In this document: in pieces, positions 35,422 to 44,545 of the stretch
Layout: each line of letters begins with the position of its first letter
Numbering within the stretch: position 1 is the first letter of the stretch
From: a bacterium
Lineage (GTDB): Bacteria > Hinthialibacterota > Hinthialibacteria > OLB16
Assembly: GCA_022072055.1 (NCBI GenBank)
Contig: JAJVIK010000021.1
Location: forward strand, 1-64,000
Direction: 5' to 3'
Length of the DNA: 64,000 nt
Program-made: the position numbers and the translations under genes
The notes under the pieces: generated by a model
Seen by the model: only the letters and a program-made list of their open reading frames with translations
Databases searched by the model: none
Told to the model about the DNA's origin: nothing

Positions 35422-36288
35422 TCACTCGCTGGCGTACTCTTCCAGATCATACCGGTTCCGCCTTTCCTGGTAAATGGCGCGGCAGATGGGGAATCTGGGT
35501 TCATGGCTCAGGATCAAGAGCCACTCCTCCCGCGCCGCCCGCTCCAACAAGGCCCTCTTGGTTTCCCCCTTGCGGAGCGGTTCCACATCATAGGCCATGG
35601 TGTAGTGCGTTGGGGCGTGACGGTAAAGCGCGAGCACATCCCCAGTGAACACCGCCGCGCGGCTCGTCCCTTCGATCAGGACCGACTGGTGGCCGAAGGT
35701 GTGCCCCGGCGTGGCCAGAAACCGAACCCCTGGGATGATCTCAGTGTCCGGAGGCGCCGGATCAAGGCGCCTTTCTTCAACCAACGCGCGGTAGTTGAGC
35801 GGGACATAGGCGTTGGGGGTGATCCCGCGTCCCGCCTCGGCATCCTCGAATTCTTGAGCGCCAACCACAAAGTCGGCGTTCGGAAAAGTGGGAACGACCC
35901 GTCCGTCGGGGTCGTTCATCAGAAGTCCGCCCACGTGATCCGTGTGAAGGTGGGTGACCACCACCCGCTCGACCATCCTCGGATCCAATCCGGCGGCCAG
36001 AAAATTAGGGAGCAACCAGTCGGATTCGCTCCCTCCATAGAAGCGCCGCTCCAGCGGGGTGAGCTTATTCCCGCATCCGGTCTCGATCAGGATTGTTCCA
36101 CCCTTCGACTCCACCAGCGCGCAATGGGTGTCGAGGGTGATGCGGTTTTCGTGGTCGGCGGGATACCACTGCTCCCAGAGGGTCTTCGGGACTATGCCCA
36201 GCATCCCACCCCCGTCGATATGGTTGATCCCTCCGCTGATCAGGGTCAGGGTCGTCCCGCCGAGATCGAGGCGCCGCGAAGCGCTCAT
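35422..36288 (-). CDS. Metallo-beta-lactamase-fold hydrolase
   Basis: A 288-residue MBL-fold enzyme starting MSASRRLDLGG. The zinc motif THLHTDHVGG (HxHxDH, about residue 105), the later ATPGHTFGH (about residue 200) and FTGDV metal Asp segment are all present. A conserved GINHIDGGGMLG near the start is typical of the quorum-quenching lactonase/MBL hydrolase branch. A lactonase or other hydrolase activity is possible but not decided. The start overlaps the stop of the upstream ABC-F gene by 4 bases (ATGA), so they are co-translated. No signal peptide is seen. Confidence 0.88.
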   Translation of the reverse strand: MSASRRLDLGGTTLTLISGGINHIDGGGMLGIVPKTLWEQWYPADHENRITLDTHCALVESKGGTILIETGCGNKLTPLERRFYGGSESDWLLPNFLAAGLDPRMVERVVVTHLHTDHVGGLLMNDPDGRVVPTFPNADFVVGAQEFEDAEAGRGITPNAYVPLNYRALVEERRLDPAPPDTEIIPGVRFLATPGHTFGHQSVLIEGTSRAAVFTGDVLALYRHAPTHYTMAYDVEPLRKGETKRALLERAAREEWLLILSHEPRFPICRAIYQERRNRYDLEEYASE

Positions 36289-37901
36289 TTCCGCTGAGAT
36301 TCTTCCTTCCACCACAGATAGTCCTCGTAGCCCCAGGGATAATCGTTGACCACCCCGTTTTCGATTTCGAGCACCCGGGTGGCGAGGCCCTTGAGAAAGT
36401 GACGGTCGTGGGAGACAAACACAATCGTACCCTGGTATTTCAAGAGCGCCTGTAGCAGGCGCTCCTTGGTGACCAAGTCGAGGTGGTTGGTGGGTTCATC
36501 GAGGAGCAGGAGATTCGCAGTCCCGCAGAGGATTTTCGCGAGACACAGGCGGCTCTTTTCTCCACCGGAAAGAACTCCGGCTTTCTTGAAAACCTCGTCC
36601 CCTCGAAACAGGAACGCCGCTAGCAGGTCTCGGACCCTCGCGCGCCATTCATCCGGCGCGTCCTGCTCCGCCTCCGCGAGGACAGTTCGGTCCGGGAGGA
36701 GAGTGCTGACCTGGTCCTGGGCAAAGTAGCGCGGAGTCACCGACATCCCGATTTCCACCTTTCCGGCGGTTGGCTGATCTTGGCCCGCGATCAGACGCAT
36801 CAATGTCGATTTCCCCGCCCCATTGGGACCCAAAAGGGCGACTCGATCCCCACGGTAGATGTTCAGGTTCACCGGGGCGAAGATCACGCGCCCATTGTAG
36901 GCGCGCGTGAGGTCCGAGACCCGGATGACCTCCTTGCCGCTGCGCGGCGCGGTCGGCAAGGTCACCCGCACGGTCGCATCCTCGCGCGGAAGCTCGATGA
37001 CCTCCATCTTCTCGAGCGCCTTCATGCGGCTCTTGGCCTGCGCCGCCTTGGTGGACTTGGCCTTGAAGCGCTCGATAAAGCGCTCGGTCTGACGGATCTC
37101 TCGCTGCTGGTTCTTGAAGGCATTTTCGAGGATTTCGTAACGTCGCTCGCGCTCCTCCAGGTAGTAGTCGTAATTCCCGCGATAATCCCCGATGGTCTTG
37201 TTCCCGACCTCGGCCACCCGGTTCACCGCCCGGTTCAGGAGCGCGCGGTCGTGGGAGACCATCACCACCGCGCCGGGATAGTCACGAATGACCGATTCGA
37301 TCCAAAGGATGTTTTCCAGGTCCAGGTAATTGGTCGGCTCGTCAAGCAGGAGCACATCGGGCCGCCTGATCAGCAGTTTGGCGAGGTGAAGGCGGACCTG
37401 CCACCCGCCGCTGAAGTTCTCGGTCGGCTCCTCCCAGCGATCCTTGGGAAAACCCAGACCGGAGAGCACCGCGGCGGCGTCGCTCTCGGCAAGGTACCCC
37501 CCCTTCTCCTCGAACTCCTCCTGAAGGCGGGCATAGCGGTTGAGGCGACGCTGCATGTCCGGGGAATCGGGGTCGAGCTCGGAGATCAGGTGCTCATAGC
37601 GTCGCAGCTCCCGCTCCAGGGCGAGAATTTCATCCTTTCCCTCGAGCGCCTCCTCCCAGACCGTCCTCCCCCGAATCAGCATGACATCCTGGGCGAGGTA
37701 CCCCACCGAGATGTTCCCGGCGCGCACCACGCGCCCCGAATCGGGGGCAATCTCTCCCGCCAGGATCTTCATGAGAGTGGACTTTCCAGCCCCATTCTTG
37801 CCCACCAGGGCAACCCTTTCTCCGGGATTCACCTTCCAGTTGACTTCCTCAAAAAGCACTTGGGCGCTGTACGCCAGGCTCAGGTCTTGAATCTCGATCA
37901 T
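36285..37901 (-). CDS. ABC-F family ATPase
   Basis: A soluble twin-ATPase protein (538 residues) of the ABC-F type, which acts on ribosomes in translation or antibiotic protection instead of transport. Both modules are complete: Walker A LVGKNGAGKST and LLGPNGAGKST, signatures NFSGGWQVRLHLAKLL and LSGGEKSRLCLAKIL, and Walker B LLLDEPTNYLD and LLLDEPTNHLD. Between them lies the charged helical P-site linker (YYLEERERRYEILENAFKNQQREIRQTERFIERFKAK begins it in part). There are no membrane segments. It is close to the Uup/YbiT subgroups; the precise subgroup is not determined. It precedes the MBL hydrolase. Confidence 0.93.
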   Translation of the reverse strand: MIEIQDLSLAYSAQVLFEEVNWKVNPGERVALVGKNGAGKSTLMKILAGEIAPDSGRVVRAGNISVGYLAQDVMLIRGRTVWEEALEGKDEILALERELRRYEHLISELDPDSPDMQRRLNRYARLQEEFEEKGGYLAESDAAAVLSGLGFPKDRWEEPTENFSGGWQVRLHLAKLLIRRPDVLLLDEPTNYLDLENILWIESVIRDYPGAVVMVSHDRALLNRAVNRVAEVGNKTIGDYRGNYDYYLEERERRYEILENAFKNQQREIRQTERFIERFKAKSTKAAQAKSRMKALEKMEVIELPREDATVRVTLPTAPRSGKEVIRVSDLTRAYNGRVIFAPVNLNIYRGDRVALLGPNGAGKSTLMRLIAGQDQPTAGKVEIGMSVTPRYFAQDQVSTLLPDRTVLAEAEQDAPDEWRARVRDLLAAFLFRGDEVFKKAGVLSGGEKSRLCLAKILCGTANLLLLDEPTNHLDLVTKERLLQALLKYQGTIVFVSHDRHFLKGLATRVLEIENGVVNDYPWGYEDYLWWKEESQRK

Positions 37902-38141
37902 GGTTTTCCCGAAACCCTACATGAAGCGGAAGCCAGAGGCCAGAAGTCCGGTCCTTTTCGGAGACTTGGGCGCATCCGAATCGCATCCGACTGTAACTTT
38001 GGTCCCGCTGAATCGTATTATTGGAATGGAAAAAGTCGAATTGCACCCAGGGCGACATCTAAAACGTTTAAGCACTTGCCTGATGGTGGAATTCTGCTAT
38101 TCTACCCATCCTAATCAAGGGAAAGGAAGGAACCCCAGCTC

Positions 38142-39491
38142 ATGATCGGTTGCACATGGTCTCGTTTTCTCTCTTCACTGGCCATCGCCCTGATGGTCCT
38201 GGCGACTCCGCTGGCGGCGGAACCCATCCTCAAGCAGTTTGTCGAACAACCGGACTCATCCTATAAGTGGGAACTTGTGGATTCCGCGACCCACGAAGGG
38301 GTCACTGTGTACAGCATCCTGCTCACCTCGCAAACCTGGCGGGATATCCCCTGGAGGCATCACCTCAGCATCATCGTTCCGGACAAGTCCAAGGACACCA
38401 AGCACGCCCTGCTGTTCATCACGGGAGGCGGCCTGAAGGATGGCATGCCGAAAATGGGAGGGAAACGCGACGGTGAAGTGGCCCAGATCGGGAGAATCGC
38501 CGCCCTGACCGGCTCTCCGGTGGCCATCCTCCGTCAGGTTCCGAATCAGCCCCTATACGGCGACAAGGTGGAGGACGACCTGATCTCCTACACCTACGAC
38601 CAGTTCCTCAAGTCAGGCGATAAGACCTGGCCGCTTCTCCAACCGATGACCAAGAGCGCGGTCAAGGGAATGACCGCGGTGCAGGAGTTCTGCAAGGAGA
38701 AGGACATCCTGGTCGACAAGTTCGTGGTCTCCGGCGGCTCAAAGCGCGGCTGGACCACTTGGCTCACGGGCGCTGTGGACACCCGTGTGGCCGCGATTGC
38801 CCCGATGGTGATCGACACGCTGAATTTCGCGAAGCAGATGCCCTACCAACTTGAATCCTGGGGTCGCTACAGCGAACAAATCGAGGACTACACAAGGCTC
38901 GGCTTGCAGGAAAAAATGGCCGGGGAAGAGGGCAAGCTCCTCAACAGCATCGTGGACCCGTACTCCTATCTCGACACGCTGACCATGCCCAAGATGCTGT
39001 TCATGGGAACCAACGATCCCTACTGGGTCGTGGACGCGGTCAAGTTCTACTACGACGACCTCAAGGGGGAGAAATCCATTCACTATGTGGCCAACGCGGG
39101 ACACAACCTGCGCGGGAGCGATGACGGCAGCGAAGCGGTGAAAAACCTCGCCGCCTATTTCGCCACGGTGGCCTCCGGCAGGAAACACCCGCAGCTCAAT
39201 TGGGAGATCTCGGTGGCTGACGGCAACCTGACCCTCAAGGCTTCCGCCAACATGGACGCGGTTGCCGGGAGGATCTGGACAGCCGAACAGACCGACCGCG
39301 ATTTCCGCGACGCCAAATGGAACAGCGATTCGGTGGACTCCGACAACCCGCGCGCGGCCACCCTCAAGATCGACCTGCCGTCCGAAGGATACAAGGCGGT
39401 GTACCTGGAAGCCTTTTTCCCCAGCCCGATCGGGGAAACCTATTCCAAGTGCACGCGCATTTTCCTGATGGACAAGAACGGCCTGCTTTGA
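38142..39491 (+). CDS. PhoPQ-activated pathogenicity-related (PqaA-like) exported hydrolase
   Basis: A 449-residue secreted alpha/beta hydrolase. It starts with a signal peptide (RFLSSLAIALMVLATPLAAE) and follows the PhoPQ-activated protein family closely. Family segments are LTSQTWRDIPWRHHLSIIVP, ALLFITGGG, the nucleophile Ser in VVSGGSKRGWTTWLTGAVD (about residue 205), and AGHNLRGSD for the catalytic His. DPYWVVD lies between them. The natural substrate of this family is not established. The ribosome-binding site is GGAAGGA. It is followed by a strong stem-loop and then a GH172 gene. A weak promoter-like pair (TTGCCT 38076, TATTCT 38098) lies upstream. Confidence 0.85.
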   Translation: MIGCTWSRFLSSLAIALMVLATPLAAEPILKQFVEQPDSSYKWELVDSATHEGVTVYSILLTSQTWRDIPWRHHLSIIVPDKSKDTKHALLFITGGGLKDGMPKMGGKRDGEVAQIGRIAALTGSPVAILRQVPNQPLYGDKVEDDLISYTYDQFLKSGDKTWPLLQPMTKSAVKGMTAVQEFCKEKDILVDKFVVSGGSKRGWTTWLTGAVDTRVAAIAPMVIDTLNFAKQMPYQLESWGRYSEQIEDYTRLGLQEKMAGEEGKLLNSIVDPYSYLDTLTMPKMLFMGTNDPYWVVDAVKFYYDDLKGEKSIHYVANAGHNLRGSDDGSEAVKNLAAYFATVASGRKHPQLNWEISVADGNLTLKASANMDAVAGRIWTAEQTDRDFRDAKWNSDSVDSDNPRAATLKIDLPSEGYKAVYLEAFFPSPIGETYSKCTRIFLMDKNGLL

Positions 39492-39520
39492 TCCACAAGC
39501 GCGGCGAACCAAGTCTTGGA

Positions 39521-39552
39521 CCGGGCGGGGGAGCTCAGGCTTCCCCGCCCGG
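39521..39552 (+). terminator. Strong 13-bp stem-loop after the PqaA-like gene
   Basis: The arm at 39521-39533 (CCGGGCGGGGGAG) pairs with 39540-39552 (CTTCCCCGCCCGG), all 13 positions including one G-T pair, with a 6-base loop. It lies 30 bases after the stop at 39491. There is no T tract after it, so it may be a factor-dependent terminator or an mRNA-stabilising barrier before the GH172 gene. Confidence 0.55.
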
Positions 39553-39582
39553 CAGCTGTCCATCCCATCGGAGGCTCCCGTC

Positions 39583-41112
39583 ATGAAGGCATCCCATGTG
39601 TGGATTCCGGTCCTGATTTCCATCTTTTGCGGATTCGGCGCCACTGGGCAATCGATGCCCCTCATGGGAGATCCGCTCGCCGCTCTCACCCGACCTCAAG
39701 ACCACACCGCGCGCCGTGAGAGCAGCTCGAACCCCGACCTCGCGAGCAATGGCGACATGCGAAGCGTTGAACCGGGAGGGACCCTGGTTCTCGCGGAGCT
39801 TGAAGGCCCCGGGGAGATCACTCACATCTGGACCACGGTCGGTTCCTTCGACCCGTTTTATGGTCGCTCACTGATTCTCCGGATGTACTGGGATGGCGCC
39901 GAGCATCCGAGCGTGGAAGCCCCGATTGGGGATTTCTTCGGTCTTGGCCATGGCGCGAACGGAGACTACACCTCGATGGTTTCCACCGCCTCCTCGCATG
40001 GGCGGGCGCGGAATTGTTTTTGGAGGATGCCCTTCCGCAAGCGCGCGAGGATCACGGTGACCAATGAGTCGAAGGTTTTCGACACAAACTCGTTCTACTA
40101 TCACATCGACTGGAGGAGCCTTCCGGAGCTGCCCGAGGACACCCTCTATTTCCATGCCCGCTACCGTCAGGCGATGCCCGCCGAGCCCGGGAACTACTTG
40201 ATCCTGGACACCACCGGGTCAGGCCACTATGTGGGGACTGTTCATTCCGTCCATCAGGTGGAGACCGGCTGGTTTGGAGAAGGGGACGAGTGGTTTTACA
40301 TCGATGGCGAGGAGCTCCCCTCGCTGCGCGGGACCGGGACGGAGGACTACTTCGGGCATGCCTGGGGGTTTCATGCGTTCTCAACGCCTTTCTTTGGGGT
40401 CCCGATCTGGGAGGGTTACTTCGCGGGGGATCGAGTGAGCGCTTACCGCTGGCACATCCTCGATCCGATCCCCTTCACCAAATCGCTCAAAGTGAGCATT
40501 GAGCACCGAGGGAGTGTCTACACGGATGCCGGAGACAGCTTGGGAGGATCGCCGGAACGCCCCGATTGGCTCAGCTCGGTCGCCTATTGGTACCAGCGCC
40601 CTTTGGCGCCGGCATTCGGCCCGCTCCCGCCGGCGGAGAGTCGTCTGGCTCCTTATCAGGTGCTTCAGGCCTCGACGATTCTCCACTCCGCCACCCCGAT
40701 GGACGCGATCAGCAAGCAGGGGCCGATGGTGGATTTCACTCCGGGCGCGAGTGATGGGATTTTGGAGTTCCGATTTGAGGCGGCCAAGGGGGGGAGGCAC
40801 CAGATCAACGCGCTTCTTTGGGAATCGTTGGATTCGGGGGTTTATCAGACATTCCTGGATGGCGCGCCTGTCGGAAGACCGTTGGAGCTGGTGGCCGATG
40901 GGCGCGACCCGGTCTGGACCAGCTTCGATCTCCATGACCTTGCGGCGGGACCTCATTCCCTGCGCTTCGAGGGGCGGGGGCTGCCCTCAAACCGACGCGC
41001 TCTCGCGGCTAAGAAGTATTCGTTTGGGATGGTTTACCTGATCCTGTTACGGCTGGAGGACATGGAGGGATACCACCAAGTGCATGACCGCCAGATTCAG
41101 AAACGGAAGTGA
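39583..41112 (+). CDS. Secreted GH172-family (DUF2961) glycoside hydrolase-like protein
   Basis: A 509-residue product with an N-terminal signal peptide (HVWIPVLISIFCGFGATG). It has the DUF2961/GH172 hallmarks: GDMRSVEPGGTLVLAELEGPGEITHIWTT at the N-terminus, then GDFFGLGHGANGDYTSMV and a central HIDWRSLPELPEDTLYFHARY segment, followed by EELPSLRGTGTEDYFGHAWGF. Characterised GH172 enzymes break down difructose dianhydrides and arabinofuranosyl chains, so a furanoside polymer is a plausible substrate. The C-terminal 130 residues form a beta-sandwich add-on. Its stop codon abuts that of the convergent lptB gene with no gap. Confidence 0.88.
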   Translation: MKASHVWIPVLISIFCGFGATGQSMPLMGDPLAALTRPQDHTARRESSSNPDLASNGDMRSVEPGGTLVLAELEGPGEITHIWTTVGSFDPFYGRSLILRMYWDGAEHPSVEAPIGDFFGLGHGANGDYTSMVSTASSHGRARNCFWRMPFRKRARITVTNESKVFDTNSFYYHIDWRSLPELPEDTLYFHARYRQAMPAEPGNYLILDTTGSGHYVGTVHSVHQVETGWFGEGDEWFYIDGEELPSLRGTGTEDYFGHAWGFHAFSTPFFGVPIWEGYFAGDRVSAYRWHILDPIPFTKSLKVSIEHRGSVYTDAGDSLGGSPERPDWLSSVAYWYQRPLAPAFGPLPPAESRLAPYQVLQASTILHSATPMDAISKQGPMVDFTPGASDGILEFRFEAAKGGRHQINALLWESLDSGVYQTFLDGAPVGRPLELVADGRDPVWTSFDLHDLAAGPHSLRFEGRGLPSNRRALAAKKYSFGMVYLILLRLEDMEGYHQVHDRQIQKRK

Positions 41113-41877
41113 CTACCCGGTCTTGCGGGATCCGTTATCGGAATCGGGGAGGTGCATGTAGAACTTCTCCCCGAGGTAAATCTGGCGGACCCACTCGTTG
41201 TTGATGAGTTCCTCGGGGGTTCCCGCCGCCCCGATTTTCCCCTCGTTGATGATGTAGGCGCGGTCGGTGATCGCCAGGGTTTCGCGGACGGTGTGATCGG
41301 TCACCAGGATGCCCAGCCCCGCTTGGTCACGCAGGTCTCGCACCCGTCCCTGGATGTCCTCCACGGCGATCGGGTCCACCCCGGCGAAAGGCTCATCGAG
41401 GAGGATAAAGGAAGGTTCGCTCGCCATGGCGCGAGCCATCTCCAGTCTGCGCTTTTCGCCCCCTGAAAGACTGTAGGCGAGCTGGTCCCCCAGGTGCTCG
41501 ATCCCGAGCTGCTCCAGGAGCTCCGTGGTCCGGACACGGGCGTAATACCCGTTCACCCCTCGCACCTGAAGAACCGCGCGGACATTCTCGCGGACAGTCA
41601 GGCCACGGAAGATGGAAGGCTCCTGAGACAAGTAACCCAGCCCGGCGCGGCAGCGCTTGTACATCGGCCAGCGGGTCACTTCCTTGCCGTCGATGATGAT
41701 CCGCCCCGAGTCCGGGCGAACAAGCCCCACCATCATCCGGAAGGTGGTGGTTTTCCCCGCCCCGTTTGGGCCAAGGAGACCCACAATCTCCCCCGGTCGG
41801 ACTTCCACGCTGACATCGTTGACAACGGTTTTTCCCTTGTAGGACTTAAAAACCGAAATAGCCTGTAGAAGATTCAT
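41113..41877 (-). CDS. lptB: LPS-export ABC transporter ATPase
   Basis: Cytoplasmic ATPase driving extraction of lipopolysaccharide from the inner membrane for the Lpt bridge. The 254 residues show Walker A GPNGAGKTTTF, the Q-loop segment YLSQEPSIFRGLTVRENV (about residue 90), the signature YSLSGGEKRRLEMARAM and Walker B FILLDEPFAGVDPIAVEDIQ, all typical of LptB (length usually about 240). The expected neighbours LptA, LptC and RpoN-region genes are not next to it here; DUF2752 and a sulfatase lie upstream. Confidence 0.95.
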   Translation of the reverse strand: MNLLQAISVFKSYKGKTVVNDVSVEVRPGEIVGLLGPNGAGKTTTFRMMVGLVRPDSGRIIIDGKEVTRWPMYKRCRAGLGYLSQEPSIFRGLTVRENVRAVLQVRGVNGYYARVRTTELLEQLGIEHLGDQLAYSLSGGEKRRLEMARAMASEPSFILLDEPFAGVDPIAVEDIQGRVRDLRDQAGLGILVTDHTVRETLAITDRAYIINEGKIGAAGTPEELINNEWVRQIYLGEKFYMHLPDSDNGSRKTG

Positions 41878-41954
41878 CTGTAAAGTTCCAGTCAGAATAC
41901 CGGGGGAATCCTAACAACCCGGGGGAGAGGTGGAAAGACTTGAGACCCGACCCA

Positions 41955-42455
41955 TCAGGGGGCAAGGCCCAAGAGCTCCAGCCACATCCGAATCAAGCCA
42001 AAGGTCATGAAGGCAATCAGTCCCACCCAAAAAAGGCCCGCGAGGGCGCCATCGGCGCGATTGAGCAGCCCGACCACACGGAGCCTGGCCCTGCCGCCAA
42101 GGATGAGAAACGAGGACTGGAACGCAAGGTAACCGAAGGTGACCGGGGCGAGGGGATGCTGAGCCAGAGACTCGGCCCAATGCCCCCTCCAAAGATGACT
42201 CAGTCCGCGAGTCATCCCGCAACCCGGGCAGTCCACTCCGAGCGCGAGACGAATCGCGCAGAGGCGCATGGGCATGCCCTGCGGGGGATGGATGCATGTT
42301 GCGAACAAGGCCAACGCGCAGATCAGGGCCCATTTCGGATTGGCCCACTGCCGCGCGGGGAGGCTCCAGCTCGGATCGGCGCGAGGCTGCACGGACTCCA
42401 AGAGCCGAGTCCCCCAGGCCAGCGCGGGTTGGATCGCGGTTTGGCTCCAGGCCAT
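41955..42455 (-). CDS. DUF2752 membrane protein
   Basis: A 166-residue protein with the DUF2752 core: an early membrane segment (WALICALALFATCIHPP), the conserved VDCPGCGMTRGLSHLWRGH motif near residue 80, and two further hydrophobic helices (VTFGYLAFQSSFLIL and LAGLFWVGLIAFMTFGLI). The motif with its paired Cys is diagnostic, but the function is unknown. It starts 3 bases after the sulfatase ends and is probably co-transcribed with it and with lptB. Confidence 0.85.
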   Translation of the reverse strand: MAWSQTAIQPALAWGTRLLESVQPRADPSWSLPARQWANPKWALICALALFATCIHPPQGMPMRLCAIRLALGVDCPGCGMTRGLSHLWRGHWAESLAQHPLAPVTFGYLAFQSSFLILGGRARLRVVGLLNRADGALAGLFWVGLIAFMTFGLIRMWLELLGLAP

Positions 42456-42458
42456 CGC

Positions 42459-43961
42459 TCACCCCTCGCCGGCGCGGCTCCGCACGCCCTCGACCTTGAT
42501 CTCCGCGAGCTGACGGAGGATGTACTCATCCGCGCGACGGTTCTCCCGCTCCGGATCACAGATCGCGCGCAATCCGGCTTCGAGTTCAGCCACTTTGTCG
42601 GGTCGCTTGTCGGCTCGGTTGTCGAGCTCATCCGGGTCGTCGCGCAAGTTGAAGAGCTGGCGCGGGGCGTCGATGTTGTAGAGAAGCTTCCAGTCCCCTT
42701 TGCGGATCAGGTATCCGCTCGCGCGCGTGCCATGACCATGGTACTCCGAGAACACCGCCCGCGAGGGGTCGTTGTCCGGGATGTCCTGGAGCGGGCTCCC
42801 CACCCATTCCGGAGGACGCGCCGAGTCGCGCCCCGTGGCCCGGAAGAAGGTCGCCTGGAGATCGAGCAGGTCCACCGGAGTTTGAACCGTCTTCCCCCGT
42901 CTGAAGCCCGGACCCGCGACAATCAGGGGAACGCGCGCCGAGTCCTCATACAGCGAGCATTTCCACCACATGCCGAACTTCCCCAGCATTTCGCCATGGT
43001 CCGAGGTGTAGGCCACGATGGTCCGCTCGGAAAGGCCGGTTTCCTCAAGGCCATCCAGGACCCGTCCGAGCTGTCGGTCGATAAAGGCGACACAGCCATA
43101 GTATCCCCTGCGAAGTCCGCGGGTCTGCGACTCGGTGAATTGGTCGGTCTGGAAGTGTGCGCGCAGATCTTGGGCGAAGGGGTGTTGGGCGGTTTCCACC
43201 TCACGACCGTATTGGGGCAGGTCCTCGTGGTCGGCGTAATGGTCCCAGAGTTCTTGGGAGACAAAGTGGGGGAAGTGCGGTTTGACCAGGTTCAGGTCCA
43301 GGGTCCAGGGCCGATCGAGCTTCGCCCCCGTTTCTCGGAGCCAGGCGAGGGCCTCGTCGGTTCGCTTGGTGTCATGGGCCAAGTTCTCTTCGCGGACCCC
43401 GAATCCGGAGGCGCGACTGGCGCCATCCTCGCGGATCGCGAGCGGGTTGCGCGAAATCGAGCCGTCGCACCCACCCCGGTCTCCGGGCGAGAGCATCTCA
43501 CTGAATCCCAGCGTCGCGGTCTTGTTGTAGAAATCCGCCTTGCCGGCATGGACTGAGTGGACTCCATTCTCCGCCAGGATGCGGCCGTAGCATGGGTGAT
43601 TGGCGAAGGGAATCGTGCAATTGTTGTAGCGCTGAATCCGGTGGACGCGCAGTCCCGAGGCGAACGAGGATCGGCAGGGACTGCACAGCGGAGAGGGGCA
43701 GTAGGTGTTCTCGAACACCACGCCTCGCTCAGCCAATCGACGCATGTTCGGGGTCTCCACGAAGGAATGCCTGGACAGACTGGAGAAGAAGGGATTGTGT
43801 TCGTCCGACTTGACCACGAGCACATTGAACCACTCAGGTCCTGTCTTTCCCCGAGTCACCACCGCCGGAGCGGCCTCGCTCCAGGCTTTCATGGAGAGGA
43901 TTGCCGGGGCGGCCGCCCCCGCGGACTTCAGAAAACCTCGACGTGAAAGGCAACGGCCCAT
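42459..43961 (-). CDS. Tat-exported sulfatase
   Basis: A 500-residue type I sulfatase that hydrolyses sulfate esters, probably on polysaccharide, in the periplasm. The N-terminus is a twin-arginine signal (CLSRRGFLKSAGAAAPAIL); the ATG at 43961 has GGAGGG upstream. The catalytic formylglycine motif CxPxR is present as CSPCR (near residue 99) and needs a maturase encoded elsewhere. DEHNPFFSS at the start and later AYTSDHGEMLGKFGMWWKCS complete the metal-binding and substrate pattern. It heads the minus-strand unit with DUF2752 and lptB, and is divergent from the small secreted protein. Confidence 0.92.
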   Translation of the reverse strand: MGRCLSRRGFLKSAGAAAPAILSMKAWSEAAPAVVTRGKTGPEWFNVLVVKSDEHNPFFSSLSRHSFVETPNMRRLAERGVVFENTYCPSPLCSPCRSSFASGLRVHRIQRYNNCTIPFANHPCYGRILAENGVHSVHAGKADFYNKTATLGFSEMLSPGDRGGCDGSISRNPLAIREDGASRASGFGVREENLAHDTKRTDEALAWLRETGAKLDRPWTLDLNLVKPHFPHFVSQELWDHYADHEDLPQYGREVETAQHPFAQDLRAHFQTDQFTESQTRGLRRGYYGCVAFIDRQLGRVLDGLEETGLSERTIVAYTSDHGEMLGKFGMWWKCSLYEDSARVPLIVAGPGFRRGKTVQTPVDLLDLQATFFRATGRDSARPPEWVGSPLQDIPDNDPSRAVFSEYHGHGTRASGYLIRKGDWKLLYNIDAPRQLFNLRDDPDELDNRADKRPDKVAELEAGLRAICDPERENRRADEYILRQLAEIKVEGVRSRAGEG

Positions 43962-44156
43962 CGTGTTTCCCTCCAATCAAGGGCGGATCCCCGCCAGCCT
44001 CGCCACCACGATACCCCCCAGGCGACTTTCCGGGAACACCCTTTCCCCATTGGACAAAATCGGATTCCCTGCTTGAATAAGGGTGTCGCGCGCCGCGTCC
44101 AACGCGGATATTGGGGACCATCTCAAAGGGGACCCTTGAAAGGGAGGATGAGGATT

Positions 44157-44456
44157 ATGAGGAATAAGGCGTTAACCATCGCGGTTCTGGCGGTGTTTGT
44201 CCTGGTGGGGGTGGCGCTCACCGCGAGCTCGGCGGACGCCCACCGCCGGTATGTGCCATACCACCACTACAGCTACGGCTACTACCCCGGGCCGGTCTAT
44301 GGCAATTGCTACACATACGACCCATACCCGTACTATCGGGCCTACACCTTCACCCATCCTCCGGTCTATGGCGGGGGTGGGTTCTACTACGGACACCACA
44401 ATGGCCATGATTCCTTCGGAATCAGTGTTCCGGGATTCAGCTTCCACTACCACTGA
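44157..44456 (+). CDS. Small secreted Tyr/His/Gly-rich protein
   Basis: A 99-residue product. Residues 1-26 (NKALTIAVLAVFVLVGVALTASSADA) are a signal peptide. The mature part of about 70 residues is rich in Tyr, His, Gly and Pro (YHHYSYGYYPGP, HPPVYGGGGFYYGHHNGH), with one Cys. Such composition suggests a disordered metal-binding or surface-coat polypeptide; this is an inference. The ATG at 44157 is chosen for spacing to GGATGAGG; the ATG at 44148 is too close to its GGGAGG. The leader has a 6-bp hairpin (CCGCGT-CCA-ACGCGG, 44093-44107). Confidence 0.65.
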   Translation: MRNKALTIAVLAVFVLVGVALTASSADAHRRYVPYHHYSYGYYPGPVYGNCYTYDPYPYYRAYTFTHPPVYGGGGFYYGHHNGHDSFGISVPGFSFHYH

Positions 44457-44502
44457 TTTCGTGGCTCCGGCCCTCCCACGCTCAGAGCGGATCGGTTTAT
44501 AA

Positions 44503-44539
44503 TCCTCCCGCTTCAGCTGCCTCGGAACGGGAGGATTTT
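44503..44539 (+). terminator. Terminator-like hairpin whose 3' arm is the trpD ribosome-binding site
   Basis: TCCTCCCG (44503-44510) pairs perfectly with CGGGAGGA (44528-44535), the right arm being the Shine-Dalgarno of trpD; TTTT follows (44536-44539). Further partial pairing (TTC with GGA after a C-A mismatch) extends the stem. A TATAAT box at 44498-44503 overlaps the left arm and, if used, would start transcripts near 44510 without that arm. Confidence 0.55.
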
Positions 44540-44545
44540 GATTGC

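Noticed and set aside
38090-38101. Sigma-54-like motif (GG-N9-GC) before the PqaA-like gene
   Set aside because: Spacing between GG and GC is 9, not 10, bases, and the flanks do not fit the consensus.
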